NCBI GenBank assembly: GCA_035571835.1
Contig: DATNBU010000028.1
Location: 1 to 64,000 of the forward strand
Reading direction: 5' to 3'
From: Candidatus Limnocylindrales bacterium
GTDB lineage: Bacteria; Desulfobacterota; Binatia; UBA1149; CAITLU01
DNA length: 64,000 bases
This document shows, in pieces, positions 20,521-27,940 of this stretch. Each line of letters starts with the position of its first letter. Positions within the stretch are counted from its first letter, which is position 1. A model generated the notes under the pieces. That model saw nothing but the letters and a program-made list of their open reading frames with translations, searched no databases and was not told where the DNA came from. Made by a program: the position numbers and the translations under genes.

Positions 20521-22206
20521 ATGCCTAAAGCCCAGTTCGCAACCGTTGCCTTTGCGATCGCCTTCACGGCCCAGTCTGCCGATGCAGTGATCGCGTTCGA
20601 TGCAACGAAAATCCTCAACTCCGACTACACCGACCACGCTGCGCATACGCCGATCGTGGCCAGCGACGGTGCCGGTAGCTGGGCGGCCTTCTGGACGAGC
20701 CCGTCCGCCACGGCGTTCTTCTCCCGGTCCACCGACGACGGACTTACGTGGTCCGCCGCGGCAACGATGCCGGGAATCGCCGAGAGCGTCGCCGTCAGCA
20801 GCTCCGGGACGTGCATCACCGCCGCCTGTGATCCGGACATGATCGTGGTGCGTTCCGCCGACCACTGCGCGACATGGTCTGCGGCTACCCCTGTCTATTC
20901 ATCGTTCTGGCACTCTTACGCTTCGATCGCCACGGATTCGGCCGGCAACTGGGTCGTGATGAGCCAGGGATACGACCAGTACACGCAAACGCACGAAGTC
21001 TTCTCGTCGCATTCGACGGACGACGGCCTCACCTGGTCGCCTCGCATGACGGTCTCGAGCACGAACAACGGGTCGAACGGCCCGGTGCAGCTCGCGACGG
21101 ACGGCAACGGAACGTGGATGACTGTCTATATCAGCGCCCTCGGGGCAGTCGTCTCCACGTCGACCGACGTCGGCGCCACGTGGAGCGCGCCGGTGGTGAT
21201 TCCGGTCGGCCCCTCGGATCTCATTTACGACGGTGCAGGCACGTGGATGATCGCCGGCGGTCTGTTCGACCTCGACATCTTCAACAGCGTCACGATACGC
21301 TCGACGGACGACGGTGCTTCGTGGAGCTCGCCGACTACGATCTTCCGAAACGAGCACAGTGGCACGCCGCGCTTGCGGTACCATGACGGCGTCTGGCAGG
21401 CCATCTGGACGCAGATCGCCGGCGGGAAATTGGGCAACGACGGCGATATCTACGGCTCGCGCTCGCTCGATGGCGGGCTTACGTGGACGGACGCGGCCGC
21501 GATCAACGTCAATGCGGCGAACGACGGCATGACGCAGACCCTCGTCGGCGTAGATTCCGCGCCAAGATTCGACTGCAGTCCCGTCGGAACGTGCGTGCTC
21601 GTCTGGGAGACGATTCTCGCGCCTGTTCCCGAGACCGACGTCTCGGACGCTGCATATGCGAGGTCTCACGACGACTGTCCGTCCTTGCCGGCGACGGGGT
21701 GTCACGTCTCGACAAACCCGGGTGTCTCCAGCATCAAGCTCCGCAATCCTGTCGGTCCGAAGGACAAGCTCAACTGGAAGTGGAGATCGGGAGAGCTGAC
21801 GACGACGTCGGAGATCGGCAACCCGACGACGACGGCCGACTATGTCGTCTGCATGTACGACGATGTCGGCGGCACGATGCGAAACGTATTCGAGAGCGAC
21901 GCGGCCGCCGCCGGCACCTGCAACGGCTCGCCGTGCTGGAAAGCGACGGAGCTCGGATACGTCTACAGCGACAAGGACGGCGGTAACGGCCCGGTGCGAA
22001 GCCTGAGCGTCGAAACCGGCGACGACGGCGAAGCGCGGATCGAAGTGCGTGCTTCGGGCGCGGCGCTATCTCCTCCGGTAATGCCGTTCGCGTTGAGCCC
22101 GTCGGTCATCGCGCAGGTGATCAACACCGAAAACGGCCAGTGCTGGGAGTCGTCGTTCTCCGACGCGACGAACACGAATACGCTGTTCAAGGCTCGCGCG
22201 GACTGA
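20521..22206 (+). CDS. Secreted BNR/Asp-box repeat protein with C-terminal 'KWKW' domain
   Basis: This 561-residue protein has GGAGGG just before the ATG and a signal peptide (MPKAQFATVAFAIAFTAQSA). Six Asp-box (BNR) motifs of the form STDDGLTWSAA are spaced along residues 50-330, pointing to a sialidase-like beta-propeller. I see no sialidase catalytic Arg/FRIP arrangement, so enzymatic activity is doubtful. Residues about 397-561 are the domain shared with three other proteins here (KLNWKW, IGNPTTTADYVVCMYD, PCWK, late CWESSF). The gene at 60974-62746 is a paralogue over its whole length. The gene is monocistronic and convergent with the Gly-rich protein. Confidence 0.87.
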   Translation: MPKAQFATVAFAIAFTAQSADAVIAFDATKILNSDYTDHAAHTPIVASDGAGSWAAFWTSPSATAFFSRSTDDGLTWSAAATMPGIAESVAVSSSGTCITAACDPDMIVVRSADHCATWSAATPVYSSFWHSYASIATDSAGNWVVMSQGYDQYTQTHEVFSSHSTDDGLTWSPRMTVSSTNNGSNGPVQLATDGNGTWMTVYISALGAVVSTSTDVGATWSAPVVIPVGPSDLIYDGAGTWMIAGGLFDLDIFNSVTIRSTDDGASWSSPTTIFRNEHSGTPRLRYHDGVWQAIWTQIAGGKLGNDGDIYGSRSLDGGLTWTDAAAINVNAANDGMTQTLVGVDSAPRFDCSPVGTCVLVWETILAPVPETDVSDAAYARSHDDCPSLPATGCHVSTNPGVSSIKLRNPVGPKDKLNWKWRSGELTTTSEIGNPTTTADYVVCMYDDVGGTMRNVFESDAAAAGTCNGSPCWKATELGYVYSDKDGGNGPVRSLSVETGDDGEARIEVRASGAALSPPVMPFALSPSVIAQVINTENGQCWESSFSDATNTNTLFKARAD

Positions 22207-22327
22207 CAGCCGCCCATCCCGCGATTGTCGCGCTCGGGTTGGTGAATGCGCAGCTCGCCGGATCCATCATCTCCGAGCTCCGCCAGACCGAACCCGACAC
22301 AGCGGTTGAGCTGGTGACGCCGACTCT

Positions 22328-25066
22328 TCAGTTGAACGAACAATCCGTGACGAGCCCGTTCGCACCGTCATTGCCGTTGTTCACGAGCGAAGGGCCGCCC
22401 TGTCCGCCAGCGCCGGCTGAACCGCCACTGACGATATTCGAGGTGCAGTAGGTCGGAGATCCGACTGCCGCCGTGTAGATGCCGAAGGAGCTGCCGCCGC
22501 AGCCGCCACCCCCTCCGCCGCCTGGACCGCCGTCTCCGCCATCACCACCATTGCCGGCTGAGCTCGCGCAGAACAGCGCGCTCGTTCCTCCGCCGCCGCC
22601 GCTGCCGCCGGCTCCGCCGTGGCCTGCGCGCGCGCCGACGCCGCCGCTGCCGCCCGCGCCGCCATAGATGATGTTGTCCTGCAAGACCGGCGCAGTGCCG
22701 CCGCTGACGAACAAGCCGAAACTGCCGCCACCGCCGCCGCCACCGGTGCCGCCGCCGCCGCCGCAACCACCCGAACCACCTCCACCACCGTGACCGCCGA
22801 GACGATCCTTGTGCTGCGTGCAGCTCGCGCAGAATGATCCGCCACCGCCACCACCGCCGCCGCCGCCGCGACCGTTCGTGCCTGCCGCACCGGACGAAGC
22901 CGAGCCGGAAATCCAATGTCCGTCGATCACCGTGCCCGCCGCAGCGCTGCAGCCGCTTCCCGCGCTACCGGCCGCGCCGGCCGCGCCCGAAATTCCCGTT
23001 ACACCTTCGGTCGACCCTGACGGCACGTAACACAGGCTTCCGTTCGTCTCGTCCAAGGTGGAGTCGTCGCCCGCGTCACCGCCTGCTCCGCCAGTATTCG
23101 CGCCCGTCGCGCCGTCATGAGCACTCAGCTCAGTGAACGAGTTGCTGGTCGGACACGTGTTTCCTCCGCCGTTGCCGCCGCTGACGTCCGTAGCCCCGCA
23201 GGTCAGGACGCCACCATTCGCGAGCTGTCGATTGTTCGTCGCATCGCAAGGGCCTGATCCGCTCGTGATGAACGCATCGTAGCCCGACGGGTTGGCCAGC
23301 CGGCCCTCGCCCGGAACGCCGTCAGAACCATCGTTTGCTGCGCTGGCTGCCGCACCGGGAGCGCCCGACCCGGCGTAAATGACATTGTCCGTGATCGACA
23401 GCTGGCTGCTCGAGCCGTTGACGTAGACGGCGTAGCTGTTGGCGCCGGCAGTGGTGGCGGTGGCACCATGGATCGCGAACCCGGTGACGTCGGTCGCGGT
23501 GGAGATTCCGATCGCGCTCACGGCTGCGCGATGACCGGCGCCACTGGTGCCGTACAGCACCGACCGCTGCGACGACGGCGTCCAGGTCGCAGTATCGTAC
23601 CCGCCGAGAAGGTCGATTCCCGCGACGACGGCTACGTCCTCGAAGTATGCATCTGCGGAAACGTACACGCGCAGCCTGGCGTCGGCGATAGCCTGGGAAA
23701 GGCCGAAGGTGACGGAAGCGCAAGGAGTCGCCTGCGGTCCGCAGCTCGCATCATCGGCGCCACTGGCCGCGTCGACATAGACGGCGTCGGGATCTTCGTT
23801 GTCCGGACCTGTCCCGTCGACCACCGCTTTGTGCTTCGCGAAGAAAGCCTCACCGTCGTTCTTGGTAATCTCCGCCGGAAGGAAGACGGTCTCGTAGCAC
23901 GTCTGTGTCCCATGCAGCTGAACGACCACCGACGTCGCAGCCTCGAAGAAGCGCGTCGTGCCCACCGGGTCTGGCATCGGAAGGTTCGTCCCACGTCCCT
24001 TTGCCGCCAGCATCGATGAACCGGCCGTCCCGCCTACAAGCTGCAGCAAGGTGATTCCGTCGCTGGAGCCGAATTTGTCCTTGTAGAGGAAGCCGTTCGA
24101 GACCGCCTTCCAACGCTCGGCATGCGGGCCCACCTGACTTTGGAGTACCAGATCGCCATCGTCGTAGATGCATAGCGCGAAGCTCTCGGTCGTCGTCGGG
24201 TCACCGAACTCGGCAGGGTCGATCGCCAGCCCCGCTACCTGCTTCCATTTCAGTTTGTTCTTCACGCCGGCCGTGTCGCCCGGTTTGGTCTTCAAACCGA
24301 GCGTCGCTTTGGCGTCGGCTCCCGAGGCCGCGCAGTCCGTCGCCGCAGACGCAGGACAGGCGGCGGGCGGTGGCGTACACGGATCATCCGCAATGACACC
24401 GTCGCAATCGTCGTCGACATCGTCGCAGATCTCCGCGGACGGTGTGCCGGGGACGGCACTGCATTGCAGGCCGGTCCCGTTCGCGCTGCAGACAAGCGAC
24501 CCACTCGATTGGCAGGCGCCAACGCCGGCGCTGCAAGCTTGTCCCTTCCCGGCGAAGTTCTCGTCGACGAGACCGTCGCAATCGTCGTCGACGTCGTTGC
24601 AGAGCTCCGCGGACGGTGTGCCGGGAACCGCACTGCACTGCAGGCTGGTCCCGTTCGCGCTGCAGACAAGTGAGCCACTGGATTGGCAGGCGCCGACGCC
24701 GGCGCTGCAAGCTTGTCCTTTCCCGGGGAAGTCCTCGTCGACAAGACTGTCGCAATCGTCGTCGATGTCGTTGCAGAGCTCCGCGGACGGTGTGCCGCCG
24801 GGGACGACGAGATTGCATTGCAGTCCGGTCCCATCCGCTGTGCAGCCAAATGAACCACTGGATTGGCAGGCACCGACGCCGGCGGTGCAAGCTTGTCCCT
24901 TCTCGGGGAAGTCCTCGTCGGCGACACCGTCGCAATCGTCGTCGACGTCGTTGCAAAGCTCCGGCTGGCAGCTTTGCGCATCGGCTACGAAGGTCGACTG
25001 CTGCAGCATCAGTGCAAGGATGGAGGATCCCAGAAAAGCAATGCGAAATGTCCTCATGGTCACCAT
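22328..25066 (-). CDS. Large secreted protein: MopE-like metal-binding repeats, 'KWKW' domain, Gly-rich beta-helix
   Basis: This 912-residue protein has a signal peptide (ALMLQQSTFVADA). Four MopE-type motifs (CNDVDDDCDGVADE and variants), alternating with near-identical KGQACSAGVGACQSSGSL segments, occupy residues 30-235; this motif is proposed to bind metal. Residues about 257-417 are the shared domain (KLKWK, FGDPTTTESFALCIYD), here internal rather than C-terminal. From about 435 on there is a DUF1565/pectate-lyase-like beta-helix (VYVDAASGADDASCGPQATP) that becomes extremely Gly-rich (runs of 9-10 Gly). It is extracellular by inference. The start is uncertain between two ATGs three codons apart. 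Its function is unknown; adhesin or surface filament is plausible. Confidence 0.85.
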   Translation of the reverse strand: MVTMRTFRIAFLGSSILALMLQQSTFVADAQSCQPELCNDVDDDCDGVADEDFPEKGQACTAGVGACQSSGSFGCTADGTGLQCNLVVPGGTPSAELCNDIDDDCDSLVDEDFPGKGQACSAGVGACQSSGSLVCSANGTSLQCSAVPGTPSAELCNDVDDDCDGLVDENFAGKGQACSAGVGACQSSGSLVCSANGTGLQCSAVPGTPSAEICDDVDDDCDGVIADDPCTPPPAACPASAATDCAASGADAKATLGLKTKPGDTAGVKNKLKWKQVAGLAIDPAEFGDPTTTESFALCIYDDGDLVLQSQVGPHAERWKAVSNGFLYKDKFGSSDGITLLQLVGGTAGSSMLAAKGRGTNLPMPDPVGTTRFFEAATSVVVQLHGTQTCYETVFLPAEITKNDGEAFFAKHKAVVDGTGPDNEDPDAVYVDAASGADDASCGPQATPCASVTFGLSQAIADARLRVYVSADAYFEDVAVVAGIDLLGGYDTATWTPSSQRSVLYGTSGAGHRAAVSAIGISTATDVTGFAIHGATATTAGANSYAVYVNGSSSQLSITDNVIYAGSGAPGAAASAANDGSDGVPGEGRLANPSGYDAFITSGSGPCDATNNRQLANGGVLTCGATDVSGGNGGGNTCPTSNSFTELSAHDGATGANTGGAGGDAGDDSTLDETNGSLCYVPSGSTEGVTGISGAAGAAGSAGSGCSAAAGTVIDGHWISGSASSGAAGTNGRGGGGGGGGGGSFCASCTQHKDRLGGHGGGGGSGGCGGGGGTGGGGGGGSFGLFVSGGTAPVLQDNIIYGGAGGSGGVGARAGHGGAGGSGGGGGTSALFCASSAGNGGDGGDGGPGGGGGGGCGGSSFGIYTAAVGSPTYCTSNIVSGGSAGAGGQGGPSLVNNGNDGANGLVTDCSFN

Positions 25067-25268
25067 CCGGCGGCGGCGTTGGCTGCGTTGAAAGTCGCGT
25101 AGCCTACATATCCGCGTCAGCGACCCGCAAGGCGAAAACCACCCCCGTATGGTTCGAAATCAACGGAGACCGATCAACATTGCTCGAAAACAACCGGAAT
25201 GCCGCGCTGCGAACGGTCGAAGCAGCCAATTCTGAGCGGCGATGGGAACCGGCGACCCGGCACACGGT

Positions 25269-25294
25269 CTTCGCGAGCTGGAGAGAATCGGGCG
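25269..25294 (+). repeat. 26-bp imperfect repeat, copy 1
   Basis: CTTCGCGAGCTGGAGAGAAT and its continuation match 34564-34589 at 23 of 26 positions. GAAGTGAAGTG.CGG follows both copies a short distance downstream. Both copies are intergenic. Origin is unknown; chance similarity is not excluded. Confidence 0.35.
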
Positions 25295-25320
25295 GTGGCG
25301 TACTCGCGCGAAGTGAAGTG

Positions 25321-25365
25321 ACGGAAAATCGGTTTCCGTGTCATCGTCGCGCGCACCGCGCGCGA
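25321..25365 (-). terminator. Tandem hairpins downstream of the Cys-repeat gene
   Basis: Two hairpins lie 24-70 bp after the stop at 25390. One is TCGCGCGC/GCGCGCGA with a 3-nt loop (25347-25365); the other is ACGGAAA/TTTCCGT with a 5-nt loop (25321-25339). Neither has a long U-run, so this is a moderate terminator call. The remaining 25067-25389 spacer shows no gene. Confidence 0.45.
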
Positions 25366-25389
25366 CAACCTCGCCCCGTCAAAGAGTTC

Positions 25390-26274
25390 TCATTCGCAAA
25401 CCACAGACCCGGAGCAGCTGTCGAGGATGCCCGACCCCGTACACTCGCAAGGAGTTGAGCTCGCCTGCCCGCTGCAGCACGCCGCGGCGAGGTTGTCGTG
25501 ACAGTACGGCGCACCGAAGATTCCACCGAAGCTGCCGCTGCTCGTCTCGCCAGCGGCGATGCAGCTCGGAACACAGGTGCCGGATCCGGAGCACGAGTCG
25601 AAAATGCCGGACCCCGTGCAATCGCAAGAGGATGCGCTCGACTCCCCGCTGCAGCACGCCGCGGCAAGACCATTGAGACAGTACTGCGCACCGAAGATGC
25701 CACCGAAGCTGCCGCTGCTGGTTTCGCCGTCGGCGATGCAGGTCGGGAGACAGGTGCCGGATCCGGAGCACGAGTCGAAGATTCCGGACCCCGTACAATC
25801 ACAAGCGGATGCGCTCGACTCCCCGCTGCAGCACGCCGCGGCAAGACTATCGATACAGTTCTGCGCACCGAAGATGCCACCGAAGCTGCCGCTGCTGGTT
25901 TCGCCGTCGGCGATGCAGGTCGGGGCGAGCGAAGTGCTCGTGCTGCTGGTCGTGGTGCTTGTGCTGCTGGTTGTGGTGGTCGTCGTCATGGCGACGCAGA
26001 TGTTGTCGGTACACTGGCTGCTGACGTCGCAGGGACCGCAATCGATCGGGATGCCGCAACCATTGGCGACGGATCCGCACTGTGCACCGAGACCAGCACA
26101 GGTATTCGGTGTGCAGCAGACGCCGAACTTGTCGGTCGGAACCAGCGTTACGCAGAGGCGACTGGCGCAGCTACGGCTGACATGGCACTGAGCACCGTCT
26201 GGCTTGCCGCCAGCTACTGCGGTGCCCGAAAAAGCGAGAATGATGGCGAGAACGCCCGCGAGAATGGTCTGCAT
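25390..26274 (-). CDS. Secreted Cys-rich protein with three near-identical 58-residue repeats
   Basis: I place the start at the ATG at 26274 because GAGGGGAG precedes it and a signal peptide follows (MQTILAGVLAIILAFSGTAV); a longer open frame upstream is not needed. The product is 294 residues. Residues about 21-92 are the Cys-rich module shared with the DUF1554 protein (GGKPDGAQCHVSRSCASRLC, DKFGVCC, LGAQCG, NGCGIPIDCG). A Thr/Ser linker follows, then three tandem repeats of about 58 residues (CIADGETSSGSFGGIFGAQ ... CDCTGSGIFDSCSGSGTC) that barely differ from each other. Each repeat has nine Cys, so disulfide-rich folding outside the cell is expected. Recent repeat duplication is likely. 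Function unknown. Confidence 0.85.
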   Translation of the reverse strand: MQTILAGVLAIILAFSGTAVAGGKPDGAQCHVSRSCASRLCVTLVPTDKFGVCCTPNTCAGLGAQCGSVANGCGIPIDCGPCDVSSQCTDNICVAMTTTTTTSSTSTTTSSTSTSLAPTCIADGETSSGSFGGIFGAQNCIDSLAAACCSGESSASACDCTGSGIFDSCSGSGTCLPTCIADGETSSGSFGGIFGAQYCLNGLAAACCSGESSASSCDCTGSGIFDSCSGSGTCVPSCIAAGETSSGSFGGIFGAPYCHDNLAAACCSGQASSTPCECTGSGILDSCSGSVVCE

Positions 26275-26462
26275 GACGTACTCCCCTCTGGAATGAAACG
26301 ATGCCGGCAGGAAATTGCCGTTCGTCCGTCTTGTGGGGTTCGGGGCTGAGTAAGTCAATTCAGCACTGGCGAGCGGGTACAGCCCTGCGCCGGAATCGAT
26401 TCCTGCACATCGTCATCGCGGGCGATTGCCGAGCCCGCGTCGCATCGAAATTGCCCGTCGGA

Positions 26463-26817
26463 TCAATTCCAGGTGCTGACTTGAGTGTTGCACCCGCTAC
26501 AACTGGTCACCCAGCTGACACTGCTGCCATGGTAGTCCCAGCAATAGCCGGGGTTGATGTTGTACGGATTGGAGTAGTCGGGGATGCTCGTCACTTCAGG
26601 AGCGCTGCCCGAAGCGGATCGGTTCCTCGAGGGAAGCGGCTACAACCTGTCCCGGAGTCGTTGATGCGAGAGTTGGGGCCTCTTGGTTACCGATGGTCTG
26701 CTGACTGAGTGAGAACTCTGGCCCAACGTATTCGGGAGTCGTAATCTCCGCTGCATATGAGGCCGCAGCGGAGATTGCGAGCACGAGCGTTTGAAGTAGC
26801 CCCAGGCCTCTTTTCAA
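26463..26817 (-). pseudogene. Frameshifted small secreted protein
   Basis: From a possible TTG start at 26817 the frame encodes a signal-peptide-like stretch (LKRGLGLLQTLVLAISAA) and continues to a stop at 26596. The adjacent frame continues as SASGSAPEVTSIPDYSNPYN, with several Cys, to a stop at 26463. Composition and lack of Arg-rich noise make both parts look coding. One indel near 26600-26640 would join them into about 117 residues. It could be a decayed gene, a sequencing error or two small genes. No family is recognised. Confidence 0.4.
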
Positions 26818-26827
26818 CGTTCTGTCT

Positions 26828-26956
26828 TCAGCGCGTAGTACACGTGTTTGATGTCCCAAACGGATCAGTGATTGTCGCGTCGACGTTCGTCGACGTGCCG
26901 CTTGCGTGACAGACAAACGTCGTGCGCGTGATCGCGAGCTCTGTCTGTGCGGACAA
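26828..26956 (-). other. Short coding-like remnant upstream of the frameshifted gene
   Basis: A 42-codon frame (ELAITRTTFVCHASGTSTNV ... TSNTCTTR) ends 10 bp before the TTG at 26817. Its Thr-rich, two-Cys composition resembles the tail of a secreted protein, but no start, signal peptide or homology is visible. Together with the frameshifted gene it suggests that the 758-bp stretch 26275-27032 holds decayed small secreted genes; nothing else is seen there. Confidence 0.25.
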
Positions 26957-27032
26957 CCGAACGGAAGATGCGTGCCGTCGCCGTACGGAGGGCAGTTGGT
27001 CGCTATGAGCACGGTTCGGCGTCTCGTCTCTG

Positions 27033-27896
27033 TCAGCGTGCCGGATTGCGCGCCGTGACGATCCACGCCGCGCCGTCGATCATCACTGACCGATCGCCGG
27101 GGCGGCCCGCGAAGGCGGCACGAACCGCGGCCGAGGCGCGGGCGCGGATGTCGTCGGGCTGATCAGCAAGCGCGCGCGACAGCGGTCCAACCTTGAACGC
27201 TATCTCCACGGCGTCGTCGATCGCCGCGTCCCGCGTCGCGCCCTTGCCGAACGGGATGGAAGCATCAAAGGGCGCGATAGCGATATCGCTGAAGCCGGCC
27301 GCCGTCAGGATGCGCGCCACGCGCCCCCGGTCGCCGAACGAGAATGGGCCGGGCGCTTCGGAATCGGGCGGCGCGGCCGGCGCGACGATGCGCTTGATCG
27401 CGCCCATCGGCAGGCGCACCCAATCGTTCTCGGCCGCGCCGCGCCAGCAGACGAAAGCGACCCGCCCGCCCGGCTGCAGCGCGCGGCGCATATGTGCGAA
27501 CGCCGCTGTGGGATCGTCGAAGAACATCACCCCGAAACGCGAGAACAGGATGTCGAACGCGCCCTCGGGTAGCGCGGCGCTGCCGGCGTCGGCCACCCGG
27601 AACTGCGCCGGCGTATTCTGTGGCGTAAGCGCGCGCGCTCGGCCGATCAGCGGTTCGGATATGTCCACGCCCAGCACGTGGCCCCCCGCGCCGACGCGGG
27701 CGGCCAGAGCCAGACTCGATGCGCCCGCGCCGCAGCCGACATCCAGCACGCGCTCGCCCGTCGCCGGCGCCGCGGCTTCGATCGCGGCCTGGCCGAATAC
27801 CGCCAGCATGGCGTCGAGACGGGCCTGGTACGCGACCCAGCGCTCCCCGCTTTGGCCGTTCCAGTCGGCGACCTGATCGGAATTTTTCTCTGCCAT
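27033..27896 (-). CDS. Class I SAM-dependent methyltransferase at the end of the RND operon
   Basis: This 287-residue protein starts at the ATG at 27896, preceded by AAGGAG. Motif I is VLDVGCGAGASSLALAARVG (about 47-66), followed by LGVDISEPLIGRA, motif IV FDILFSRFGVMFFDD and LQPGGRVAFVCWRG, typical of UbiE/Methyltransf_11-25 enzymes. It begins 44 bp after the RND pump gene in the same direction, so it probably shares that transcript. The context suggests modification of a compound that the pump also handles, but the substrate is unknown. The long frame that appears to fuse it to the pump gene's other phase is an artefact. Confidence 0.87.
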   Translation of the reverse strand: MAEKNSDQVADWNGQSGERWVAYQARLDAMLAVFGQAAIEAAAPATGERVLDVGCGAGASSLALAARVGAGGHVLGVDISEPLIGRARALTPQNTPAQFRVADAGSAALPEGAFDILFSRFGVMFFDDPTAAFAHMRRALQPGGRVAFVCWRGAAENDWVRLPMGAIKRIVAPAAPPDSEAPGPFSFGDRGRVARILTAAGFSDIAIAPFDASIPFGKGATRDAAIDDAVEIAFKVGPLSRALADQPDDIRARASAAVRAAFAGRPGDRSVMIDGAAWIVTARNPAR

Positions 27897-27940
27897 GCCA
27901 TCTCCTTGGTCTGATTTGCCAGGGCGGCGTCCTCGCACTC

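Noticed and set aside
20521..22206. True sialidase
   Set aside because: Asp boxes only show the propeller fold; I cannot find the catalytic Arg triad or the nucleophilic Tyr/Glu arrangement.
22328..25066. PE_PGRS-like mycobacterial protein, because of Gly runs
   Set aside because: No PE domain is present; the N-terminus has MopE-like repeats and the envelope genes nearby are Gram-negative.
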